Origin: an uncultured Collinsella sp.
Lineage (GTDB): Bacteria > Actinomycetota > Coriobacteriia > Coriobacteriales > Coriobacteriaceae
DNA length: 16,214 nucleotides
Assembly: GCA_900554495.1 (NCBI GenBank)
Contig: USHR01000020.1
Location: 1 to 16,214 of the forward strand
Direction: 5' to 3'
Under the pieces are notes generated by a model, which was not told where the DNA came from, made no database searches, and saw only the letters and a list, made by a program, of their open reading frames with translations. A program made the position numbers and the translations under genes. Positions 7,554-14,443 of the stretch are shown piece by piece. How positions within the stretch are numbered: position 1 is the stretch's first letter; each line of letters starts with the position of its first letter.

Positions 7554-7560
7554 AAATGTA

Positions 7561-9450
7561 ATGAACGGAGTTTTGCTCATGGTTGTGGCCGCGGCGGTGC
7601 TCGCCTGCGGCTATCTGGGCTATGGCCGATGGCTGGCCAACAAGTGGGGCGTTGACAAAGAGGCCCTCACGCCGGCCAAGCGCATGAAGGACGGCAAGAG
7701 CTTCTCGCCCGTCTCCGCTTTCACCGCGTTCTCGCACCAGTTCAGCTCGATCTGCGGTGCTGGCCCTGTTACGGGTACGATCGTCGCCATGGCCTTTGGC
7801 TGGCTGCCCGTCGTGCTCTGGGTTCTCGTCGGCGGCATCTTCTTTGGTGCCGTCCACGACTTTGGTGCCCTGTACGCTTCGATGAAGAACAACGGCAAGT
7901 CGCTCGCTCAGCTCATCGAGAAGTACATCGGCAAGACCGGCCGTCGCCTGTTCCTGCTGTTCTGCTGGCTGTTCTGCATCATCGTCATCGCCGCCTTCAC
8001 CGACATGGTCTGCAAGACGTTCATGTTCACCCCGGCCGTTGACGCTTCTGGTGCTGCTACCGGTGCCATCGACTTCACCAAGTCCTATGCCGCCGGCTGC
8101 GCTGGTACCATCTCCATCCTGTTCACCTTCGTCGCTATCGCCTTTGGTTGGGCCCAGAAGAAGTTCAACCTCACCGGCGCTGCCGAGTTCGTCACCGGCG
8201 TGGTCCTCATGGTTCTCATGTTCGCCGTCGGTATGCAGTTCCCGGTCTACCTGGATAAGTTCCAGTGGTTCGCCGTCGTCATGGTCTACCTTGTCTTCGC
8301 TGGCGCTATGCCCATCCAGATGCTCAAGACCCCGCGTGACTACCTCACTTCCATCATGATGATCGTCATGATCGTCTGCGCTGTCCTCGGCATCGTCGTC
8401 CTGGGCGTCAACGGTCAGGCCACTATCACCGCTCCGGTCTTCACCGGCTTCTCCACTGCCTCCGGCATGATGTTCCCGGTCCTGTTCGTCTCCGTCGCTT
8501 GCGGTGCTCTCTCCGGTTTCCACAGCCTCGTTTCTTCCGGCACCTCTTCTAAGCAGGTCGAGAAGGAGCAGGACGCCGTCAAGGTCGGTTACGGCGCCAT
8601 GATCGTCGAGTCCTTCGTCGGCATCCTTGCCATCATCGTCGCCGGCATCATGTTCTCCGACATGAACACCGCCGGTACCGGCGCCCTCAACGCCGGTGTC
8701 GCTTCCACCCCGTTCCAGATCTTCGCCGCTGGCATCTCCCGCGGTATGCAGGCCTTCGGTGTTGACGGCACGCTCGCTACCGTCTTTATGACCATGAACG
8801 TCTCCGCTCTGGCCCTGACCTCGCTCGACGCCGTCGCCCGCATCGCCCGCACTTCGTTCTCCGAGTTCTTTGCCCAGACCAACGATGCCCTGGCCATCGA
8901 GTCCAAGGCCGGCTACATGAAGGTCCTCGGCAACCCCTGGTTCGCCACGGTCGTTACCCTGCTTCCCGGTCTCGCCCTCGCTTTTGGTGGCTATGCCAAC
9001 ATCTGGCCGCTCTTTGGTGCTTCCAACCAGCTGCTCGGCGGCATGACCATGATCACCCTCGCCGTGTTCTGCAAGTGTACCGGCCGCAAGGGTTGGATGC
9101 TCTACGTGCCCGTCGTCTTCCTGCTCTGCTGCACCTTCACCTCGCTGGTGCAGAGCGCCATGGGCTGCATGACCGCCGTCCAGGCTTACGGCTTCTTCGG
9201 TACCATCCCGGCTACCGCCACCACGGCCGCCGTCTCCGTTGCCGCCACCAAGGGCCTGCAGCTCGTCTTTGCCGTTCTGCTGATGGTCCTGGGCCTCATC
9301 GTTGCCGTTAACTGCCTCAAGGAGTTCTTCGGCAAGGAGGCCGGTTCCATGCCTGACGAGGATCCCGAGTGGTCCGAGATGGGCAAGGCCGAGTATGGCC
9401 GCACTGCTGCTGCCGAGGCTCCCGTCGACGCCGAGGCCGCCAAGGCTTAG
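7561..9450 (+). CDS. cstA: CstA-family carbon starvation protein (inner-membrane pyruvate/peptide transporter family)
   Basis: Polytopic membrane protein of 629 aa. Characterised homologues include E. coli CstA and BtsT, which take up pyruvate, and Campylobacter CstA, linked to peptide use; the substrate here is not determined. Family motifs are HQFSSICGAGPVTG (59-72), GAVHDFGAL (96-104), SGFHSLVSSGTSSKQ (318-332), TSLDAVARIAR (420-430) and FGASNQLLGG (485-494). Hydrophobic segments run through most of the chain, for example 3-20, 78-98, 130-150, 180-197, 210-228, 263-282, 303-318, 346-366, 460-478, 512-530 and 565-585. The soluble C-terminal tail is rich in Ala and Glu. Codons are strongly biased to C-ending forms compared with the neighbours, suggesting high expression. 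The gene has its own promoter, leader attenuator and terminator, so it is a single-gene unit. Confidence 0.94.
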   Translation: MNGVLLMVVAAAVLACGYLGYGRWLANKWGVDKEALTPAKRMKDGKSFSPVSAFTAFSHQFSSICGAGPVTGTIVAMAFGWLPVVLWVLVGGIFFGAVHDFGALYASMKNNGKSLAQLIEKYIGKTGRRLFLLFCWLFCIIVIAAFTDMVCKTFMFTPAVDASGAATGAIDFTKSYAAGCAGTISILFTFVAIAFGWAQKKFNLTGAAEFVTGVVLMVLMFAVGMQFPVYLDKFQWFAVVMVYLVFAGAMPIQMLKTPRDYLTSIMMIVMIVCAVLGIVVLGVNGQATITAPVFTGFSTASGMMFPVLFVSVACGALSGFHSLVSSGTSSKQVEKEQDAVKVGYGAMIVESFVGILAIIVAGIMFSDMNTAGTGALNAGVASTPFQIFAAGISRGMQAFGVDGTLATVFMTMNVSALALTSLDAVARIARTSFSEFFAQTNDALAIESKAGYMKVLGNPWFATVVTLLPGLALAFGGYANIWPLFGASNQLLGGMTMITLAVFCKCTGRKGWMLYVPVVFLLCCTFTSLVQSAMGCMTAVQAYGFFGTIPATATTAAVSVAATKGLQLVFAVLLMVLGLIVAVNCLKEFFGKEAGSMPDEDPEWSEMGKAEYGRTAAAEAPVDAEAAKA

Positions 9451-9490
9451 TCGACCTGACGAGTTGAACGTCACATCTATATGACTCGGA

Positions 9491-9529
9491 AAGACCGGGT
9501 CCGCGACTTCGCGGGCTCGGTCTTTTTTT
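9491..9529 (+). terminator. intrinsic terminator of cstA
   Basis: A 15-bp stem (9491-9505 with 9510-9524, two G-U pairs) has an ACTT loop and runs into a T-run ending at 9529. It lies 40 nt after the cstA stop. Confidence 0.93.
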
Positions 9530-9598
9530 CATGCAAAAGCGGGTGACGCTCGAGTGTTCTCGCAGATGTTTTGCATGGATAAGGGCGCGCGTTGTACC

Positions 9599-9623
9599 AT
9601 ATGGACGTATATGTGTGCATATG
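9599..9623 (+). repeat. three ATATG direct repeats at exact 10-bp spacing before the Toprim gene
   Basis: ATATG occurs at 9599-9603, 9609-9613 and 9619-9623, one helical turn apart, ending 11 nt before the start codon. The first and last are also CATATG palindromes. This could be a regulator site or bent DNA. I see no convincing -35/-10 pair for the downstream gene, although TTGCAT (9571-9576) may be a -35 box. Confidence 0.45.
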
Positions 9624-9634
9624 AAAGGGGCCCC

Positions 9635-11809
9635 GTGGCCAAGACGGTATATTCCGATAACCAAAATAATGTCGATGCCCTGGCTGAGCGTCTGAGCAGC
9701 CAGACGTCGCTTTCTGCCGAGCGTGCCAAGCTGGTTGCCTACGACCTGCTTTGCCGCAAGGCGCTCAAGATTAAGTCGAGTGCGCTGGCGCAGATTTTCC
9801 GCTCCGTCGATAAGGAATGTGACACCAAGGCGATGCGCGATGAGCTTATCGCGGCAAATATCGTGACCAAGATCGAGGGCAGCGGCATTAACGGGCGCCC
9901 GGCGTTCTATACCATCAATGCCGAGATCCGCGATGCCCAGGAGCAGCCTGCCGAGTCCGTCGAGGATTTTGTCGTCGAGGATTCCGCTGACGTGCCTGCT
10001 GTGGAAGAAGCTGCTCCGCGTGAGCATGTCGATACCGATGAGTTGCTCGATGAGAACGTCGTGCGCGCCTTTACGGCCAAGGCAGGACGCGGCGGTTTTG
10101 GCGGGGGCGGCAAGCGCGATGCTCAGCGCCGTGCCCAGCAGGAGCGCTTCCGTCGCGCCGTTGCTCAAAAAGGTGAGACGGATGCCGAGGTTGTTGAGAC
10201 CGAGGTTGCTGTCGAGTCGCAGAAGCCCGCGAAGGAGCAAAAGCCCGTGGAGGCCCAAGAGCCCAAGCGTCGTCGCGGTGCTCACTTTAAGGCTGCAGCG
10301 CAGGATGCCGCGTGTGAGGTTGAAGAGTCTTCTGAGGTTGCAGACGATGTTGAGGAGTCTGCCAAGAGGGCTCCGGGTTCGTGTCGTCCCGGCCGCGGTT
10401 TTGCGGGACGCGCGTATCCCGTAAGGCGTCAGGAGAAGAGCGAGCCGGCTTCGACCACTCAGGACGAGAAGGCCGTTGAGCCGGCGGCTCGCGAACAGAA
10501 GCCTGTTGAGCCGCAGCTTGAGGTTGATGCCGAGGCCAAGGGCCAGCAGCCTACTGATGAGCAGACGGAGCAGGGCGCGTCGAGCAAGCCTCGCCGCCGT
10601 CGCCATCGTGGGGGCCGCAGTTCCCATGCCGAGACTGCGGCCGAGAAGACCACGCCGCAGGACGAGGATGCGAAGGTCGAGGTTTCTTCGGGGCAGCCTA
10701 AGCGCCAGCCAGCGAAGGAGAGTAAGTCCGATCGTCCGCAGAAGCAGGCGCCTATGCCGAAGCGCGAGCGCAATTCCCAAGGCGATTCTAAGCGCAAGTC
10801 TCAGAAGAAGTCGGAGTCTACCGCAGCAGATACCGCTGCCCAGCAGCCCAAGTCGGCAGTCCACGGCGAGGTCTCGGCGTTTGCCCTTGCCCGCGTTTTA
10901 GGCAGGCAGCTGCTCAAAGTTGTCCCTACGCCTACGGCGCTCTCTAAGATCAAGGAGCAGCAGACACAGATCGTAAAGGTCGAGGGCAAGGACGGCAAAA
11001 AGGCTCCGCAGCGCACTCAGCACAACGAGATGTCCAACCGCAAGATTGCCGAGGAAATCGCAATCATCCAGGCTTGGATCGAGCAGAACCGAGGTGCCGA
11101 TACGCCGGTTGCCTCGCGCCGCCAGCGTGCCTACCAGATCTTTAACGACGAGAAGGCTTTTGACGGCAAGCACGGTGAGCGCCTGATCAGACGTATGACC
11201 GAAAAGGGCATCAGCATGCAGGCGATCAAGGTCGCCCCCAATCGCCCCGTGCACTTTACAGGCTTCTTTACGCTGGGTGCCGACAAGCCGTTCATTATGG
11301 TCGAGAACCTGGATACCTACGACGAGATCGTCAAGCTCCTGCGCGGACGCAAACATGCCAAGCTCTTTGGTACCAAGGTGGGCGGCGTGATTTTTGGCGG
11401 CGGCTGCAAGGCGAGCGTCTCGCACGCACTGGATGATTATCTGGCTGAGATTGGCTATCGCTTTAACTACGTCTACTACGTGGGCGATATCGATCGCGAG
11501 GGCGCGCGCATTGTCGAGCAGGCTCGCAATGCCAATGTGGTTGAGATTCGCCTGCATGCCGGCATGTACCGCGCCATGCTCGCCGAGCATAAGCGTCGCG
11601 TGAAGGCCGGCGGCGAGTGCGAGCCCGCGGCTGCCAACCAGGGCGTGCCGCAGAACCTGGCAGCGACGATTAAGGATCTGCCCATGGTTACGCGCGTGCA
11701 GTTCCGCAACGTGCTACGTGAAGGCGGGCGCATTCCGCAGGAGATTCTGATGACCGCAGACTATCGGGATGGCGACTCGGGAAGCTTCGACCGCATGCTG
11801 AACAACTAG
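9635..11809 (+). CDS. Toprim/DUF2220-like (JetD-like) protein with long charged disordered middle
   Basis: 724 aa from GTG 9635, chosen because AAAGGGG (9624-9630) precedes it; the frame stays open upstream to 9554 but without ribosome site support. There are three parts. Residues 1-100 form a compact, mostly helical domain that may be winged-helix-like. Residues 100-405 are low complexity, alternating acidic (Glu, Asp) and Arg/Lys-rich stretches, with GGFGGGG (153-159), RRRHRGGR (321-328) and repeated EQKPVE (201-206, 288-292 region). Residues 410-715 resemble the C-terminal half of Wadjet JetD / DUF2220: RAYQIFNDEKAFDGKHGERL (498-517), the Toprim glutamate in VENLDTYDE (556-564) and the acidic motif YYVGDIDREGARI (614-626). 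Toprim folds cut or rejoin nucleic acid, so a DNA- or RNA-acting enzyme is likely. No jetA, jetB or jetC is nearby. The family call is from motif reading; the function is unknown. Confidence 0.7.
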   Translation: MAKTVYSDNQNNVDALAERLSSQTSLSAERAKLVAYDLLCRKALKIKSSALAQIFRSVDKECDTKAMRDELIAANIVTKIEGSGINGRPAFYTINAEIRDAQEQPAESVEDFVVEDSADVPAVEEAAPREHVDTDELLDENVVRAFTAKAGRGGFGGGGKRDAQRRAQQERFRRAVAQKGETDAEVVETEVAVESQKPAKEQKPVEAQEPKRRRGAHFKAAAQDAACEVEESSEVADDVEESAKRAPGSCRPGRGFAGRAYPVRRQEKSEPASTTQDEKAVEPAAREQKPVEPQLEVDAEAKGQQPTDEQTEQGASSKPRRRRHRGGRSSHAETAAEKTTPQDEDAKVEVSSGQPKRQPAKESKSDRPQKQAPMPKRERNSQGDSKRKSQKKSESTAADTAAQQPKSAVHGEVSAFALARVLGRQLLKVVPTPTALSKIKEQQTQIVKVEGKDGKKAPQRTQHNEMSNRKIAEEIAIIQAWIEQNRGADTPVASRRQRAYQIFNDEKAFDGKHGERLIRRMTEKGISMQAIKVAPNRPVHFTGFFTLGADKPFIMVENLDTYDEIVKLLRGRKHAKLFGTKVGGVIFGGGCKASVSHALDDYLAEIGYRFNYVYYVGDIDREGARIVEQARNANVVEIRLHAGMYRAMLAEHKRRVKAGGECEPAAANQGVPQNLAATIKDLPMVTRVQFRNVLREGGRIPQEILMTADYRDGDSGSFDRMLNN

Positions 11810-11817
11810 ATTCCGCC

Positions 11818-11954
11818 GGCCCCGGGAGAGCGGGGACACCGGCTTAGGTTTCCTGCTCTACAGTCCTGCTCACGACGGAGGCCACATTAAGTGGCCTCCT
11901 GTTCGTGCGGAACTCGCGATAAACCTAAGCCGGTGTCCCCGCTCTCCCGGGGCC
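11818..11954 (+). repeat. palindromic element, copy B
   Basis: The left arm 11818-11851 and right arm 11921-11954 are perfect reverse complements over 34 bp. The 69-nt interior (11852-11920) matches copy A (7077-7145) except for six substitutions. The central hairpin is GGAGGCCAC/GTGGCCTCC around the same ATTAA loop (11886-11890). The A-T pair of copy A at 7103/7123 is G-C here, a compensatory change. The outer stem is CACGA (11871-11875) with TCGTG (11903-11907), in a shifted register from copy A. The arms differ greatly from copy A, sharing only the six bases AGGTTT next to the core and scattered GGGG and CCGG blocks. It starts 8 nt after the Toprim gene stop. No T-run follows. Confidence 0.9.
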
Positions 11955-12020
11955 TGTGGTTACTTGGTTGTTGCATGCGGCTCGCTTTTCGGAACAGGGC
12001 TGATATTTCAAGATGCAAGG

Positions 12021-12048
12021 CGCTCTTGGTCGTTATGGGCCTGGGGCG
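12021..12048. other. degenerate hairpin resembling the tRNA-Gln terminator, offset 88 bp
   Basis: CGCTCTTGG (12021-12029) pairs with CCTGGGGCG (12040-12048) with two G-U pairs and one mismatch. The segment aligns, including the loop sequence CGTTATGG, with the hairpin at 12109-12136, exactly 88 bp downstream. It looks like an older duplicate of that terminator. Confidence 0.5.
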
Positions 12049-12070
12049 TCTGTCTTATATAGGTAGATTC

Positions 12071-12100
12071 CTTGCGGGTTCGAATCCCTCCGCTTGCCCA
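12071..12100 (+). pseudogene. orphan tRNA 3' fragment (T-arm)
   Basis: GGGTTCGAATCCCTCCG (12076-12092) is a canonical T-arm sequence on the plus strand, followed by CTTGCCCA resembling an acceptor end. No matching 5' acceptor, D-arm or sensible anticodon arm is found upstream. The same 17 bases occur in the tRNA-Gln T-arm on the opposite strand (12157-12173). It is probably a decayed tRNA, or a tRNA 3' end left by integration or duplication. Confidence 0.5.
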
Positions 12101-12138
12101 CAAGAAAGCGCCCTGGGCCGTTATGGACTCAGGGCGCT
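12101..12138 (-). terminator. terminator of tRNA-Gln
   Basis: On the minus strand AGCGCCCTG (complement of 12130-12138) pairs with CAGGGCGCT (complement of 12107-12115) over 9 bp, then TTTCTT. It lies 12 nt past the tRNA 3' end. The plus-strand side has AATTTT after the stem, so it could work in both directions. Confidence 0.7.
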
Positions 12139-12150
12139 CAATTTTAAGGG

Positions 12151-12222
12151 CTGGGACGGAGGGATTCGAACCCCCAACAGCCGGCACCAAAAACCGGAGT
12201 TCTACCGTTGAACTACGTCCCA
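12151..12222 (-). tRNA. tRNA-Gln (anticodon UUG)
   Basis: On the minus strand the acceptor stem is TGGGACG/CGTCCCA with the U1-A72 pair and G73 discriminator (12151) typical of glutamine tRNAs. The anticodon stem CCGGT/GCCGG holds the loop TTTTGGT, so the anticodon is TTG, reading CAA. The T-arm is GGGGG-TTCGAAT-CCCTC. The 3' CCA is not encoded; the sequence continues CCCTT. It starts 38 nt after the stop of the upstream minus-strand gene and may be transcribed with it. Confidence 0.93.
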
Positions 12223-12260
12223 ATGTGTGGTGTTGCCCAAAAGCAACTCGTTTAGTTTAC

Positions 12261-13166
12261 CTAATCTGCGAGGGCATCGCAAACGCCATCGAGCAGGCGT
12301 ACGGCGAGTGTCTGCGCGTCGCTGGCCGTGAAGGTGCCGTTGTAGCGCGTCATGCCCGTTAGCTCAATGCGAATGCGTGCCGGCTTCTGCTGCGCGGCGA
12401 CATTGGCAGTGCGGATGCGCTGGGCCAGGTTGTGGCACTCGGCGAGGGCAATCGTGGCGCGCGGTGCGGCGTCGGCGGGCAGCTCGTCGCTTGCGATCTC
12501 GAGCACCAGGTCAACGTCGGTTGGGACCTCGGAGTCGCAGAGCATCATGCCGCTGTTGTCGGTCGTTGCCGTGGCGATATTCCACATGCGCGACGCAACA
12601 CTGCGTGCGATGGGGTCCTCGCCGATAACGGCAATCTGGAAGCGCTCGAGCACGTTGGCGGCGCGAGCAAAACCGATGCGGGACTCGGCTTCGGTGACCG
12701 AGGGCTTGCCCTCCCACACATGGTGCAGGCGGTTGATGTAGGCGTAGGTGTCCTGGAAGGCCATGCCGTCGGCAAACAGGCCGACATTTTCCTGGAACTG
12801 CTGCAGGGCGGCCTCGGTATGCGGACCAAAGTAGCCGTCGTCTTCACCACAGGCAAAGCCCAAAACGTTGAGAGCGCGCTGCAGGGCCTGCACATCGGCG
12901 CCATGGAAATTGGGCATGCGCAGATAGAGAGTGCGATCGCCCAGCTTATACGAAGCGTCTACAAGGGCGCTCCAGCAGGGGATATCGACGGCATGACCGG
13001 CAGCAAGGCCGCTGTCGAGCCTGAAGGTGCTGACGGCCTGCTCAGTGGTGGCTCCAAAGTACTTGTCGGTGACTTCGGCGGCATCAATCGTGTAGCCGAG
13101 CTGCAGGAGACGAGACTGCACGTCCTCGACGGCTGCTCCTTGCATGCCCGTTGTAATAGGTTCCAT
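12261..13166 (-). CDS. two peptidoglycan-binding domains with a degenerate amidase_3-like C-terminus
   Basis: 301 aa. Residues about 5-70 and 85-145 are two PG_binding_1 repeats, each with the helical pattern VQSRLLQLGY...YFGATTEQAVSTFR and VQALQRALNVLGF...YFGPHTEAALQQFQ. The layout of two such domains then a C-terminal domain matches actinobacterial CwlM-type amidases. The C-terminal part (about 165-300) keeps a faint amidase_3 outline (SRMWNIA, DLVLEIAS, RIRIELTGM) but has no DPGHGG start, and the usual SxHxN zinc site reads IAS. A catalytically dead, regulatory or structural wall protein is therefore suggested. There is no signal peptide, so it may act in the cytosol as CwlM does. AAAGGGG (complement of 13174-13180) precedes the ATG. 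Confidence 0.8.
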   Translation of the reverse strand: MEPITTGMQGAAVEDVQSRLLQLGYTIDAAEVTDKYFGATTEQAVSTFRLDSGLAAGHAVDIPCWSALVDASYKLGDRTLYLRMPNFHGADVQALQRALNVLGFACGEDDGYFGPHTEAALQQFQENVGLFADGMAFQDTYAYINRLHHVWEGKPSVTEAESRIGFARAANVLERFQIAVIGEDPIARSVASRMWNIATATTDNSGMMLCDSEVPTDVDLVLEIASDELPADAAPRATIALAECHNLAQRIRTANVAAQQKPARIRIELTGMTRYNGTFTASDAQTLAVRLLDGVCDALAD

Positions 13167-13304
13167 GAACGAACCCCTTTCGGCGTACCATTCGTACTAT
13201 TTGAGCGTCTGTCGGATAGACAACGCAAAGGGATGCATAAACATGCACTCAACAGTGTAGCAAGTTGTACCCAAATACGCTGCTGACAGGTTTTATTACC
13301 CCCG

Positions 13305-14330
13305 CTAGTTAAGGCGCTCCACAAAGAAATCTGCCATGGAGAGGAACAGCTCGCGTGCGTGCGGATCAAGCTCAACGTTCTCGATGGCCGCTTTCGCCTT
13401 GGCGGTCAGGTCGAGCGCGTAAGTGTGGGCGTAATCGATGGAGCCGGTCTCCTGGAAGATCTCCACGGCGCGTGCAAGTTGCGCGGGGTCCTCGGTGCCC
13501 GAGGAAAGGATTGCCTCGACCTCGTCGTGATAACGCTCGTCTGACAGGGCGTGCACGGCGACGAGGGTGCGTTTGCCCTCGGTGATATCGGTGCGGAAGT
13601 CCTTGTTGGCGGCCTCTTTGGTGCCGATCAAGTTGAGCAGATCGTCCTGAATCTGAAAGGCAAGGCCCGTGTGCAGGCCAAAGGCGCGCAGCGCTTCGAT
13701 TTGCTTATCGCTGCCGCCGCCGATAATGGCTCCGGCGGCAAGCGGCGTGGCTCCGCTGTAAAACGCGGTCTTGTGCGTCGCCATGTCCAGGTAGTCATCA
13801 ACCGAGATATCAAAGCGCCCGTCACGGACCCAACCCAGGTCGAGTGCTTGACCCTCGATGGTGCGGACGATCATCTCGGTAAGCTCGTGGAGCACGCGCA
13901 GCTTCACGTCGGACTCAAGCGTAGGGTCGTCGAGAACCGTCTTGGTGACCATGGTGAGCGCCAGGTCGCCACAATTGATGGCAAGGCCCGTGCCCTCGGT
14001 AAGGTGCATGCAGGGCTTGCCTCGACGAAGTTGTCCGTTGTCGGCGATGTCGTCGTGGATCAGCGCGCCCGACTGGAAATGCTCGATGGCTGCCGCGGCG
14101 CTGCGGGCGCTCTCGAAGCTGCCACCTACCGCGGTGGCGGCGAGCATGCAGATGAGCGGGCGGTGGCGCTTGCCGGCATTGGCCGTAAATGTCGAGAGCG
14201 GGGTATACAGGTAGCGCTCGATATCGGCAGAGGTCGCCTGTCCGTCAAAGAACGTGGCCAGATAGTCGTTGATCTGGCCAAAGTGCTGGGCTAAAAAGCT
14301 GGTAAACGGACTGGACACGGGTTCTCGCAT
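13305..14330 (-). CDS. polyprenyl (isoprenyl) diphosphate synthase
   Basis: 341 aa trans-prenyltransferase that adds isopentenyl diphosphate units to an allylic diphosphate; products feed quinone, carotenoid or related lipids. GKRHRP (53-58), the first aspartate-rich motif LIHDDIADNGQLRRG (90-104, DDxxD 93-97) and the second FQIQDDLLN (225-233) are intact. Chain length cannot be read safely from these motifs; geranylgeranyl or longer is possible. The ribosome site is weak (AAGAAAG). The 113-nt gap to the PTS gene upstream and the 138-nt gap to the wall-protein gene downstream hold no clear terminators, so the three minus-strand genes may share transcripts. Confidence 0.92.
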   Translation of the reverse strand: MREPVSSPFTSFLAQHFGQINDYLATFFDGQATSADIERYLYTPLSTFTANAGKRHRPLICMLAATAVGGSFESARSAAAAIEHFQSGALIHDDIADNGQLRRGKPCMHLTEGTGLAINCGDLALTMVTKTVLDDPTLESDVKLRVLHELTEMIVRTIEGQALDLGWVRDGRFDISVDDYLDMATHKTAFYSGATPLAAGAIIGGGSDKQIEALRAFGLHTGLAFQIQDDLLNLIGTKEAANKDFRTDITEGKRTLVAVHALSDERYHDEVEAILSSGTEDPAQLARAVEIFQETGSIDYAHTYALDLTAKAKAAIENVELDPHARELFLSMADFFVERLN

Positions 14331-14443
14331 TCTTTCTTAGGTTGCATCGTTGCGGTGTGCAGATACCATATTGCCACATTGGAGTTGCTGGCGCGTCTGT
14401 TTTGTCGATTTGGGGAAACGGGACGCGTGCGCGTGCCGGCTGC

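Noticed and set aside
7402..9474. 690-aa open frame on the minus strand opposite cstA
   Set aside because: It is a mirror of the strongly C-ending codon bias of cstA. The translation is low-complexity (Gly, Asp, Glu, His), has no recognisable domain, and overlaps the leader and the real gene fully.
12015..12098. Possible complete class II tRNA on the plus strand
   Set aside because: Only five acceptor pairs match, the T-stem has a mismatch, and the best anticodon loop gives ATA, which is implausible. It is treated as a decayed fragment.
14422..14437. Alternating purine-pyrimidine tract between the PTS and prenyltransferase genes
   Set aside because: It is a short run that arises easily in GC-rich DNA; there is no supporting feature for a Z-DNA or regulatory role.
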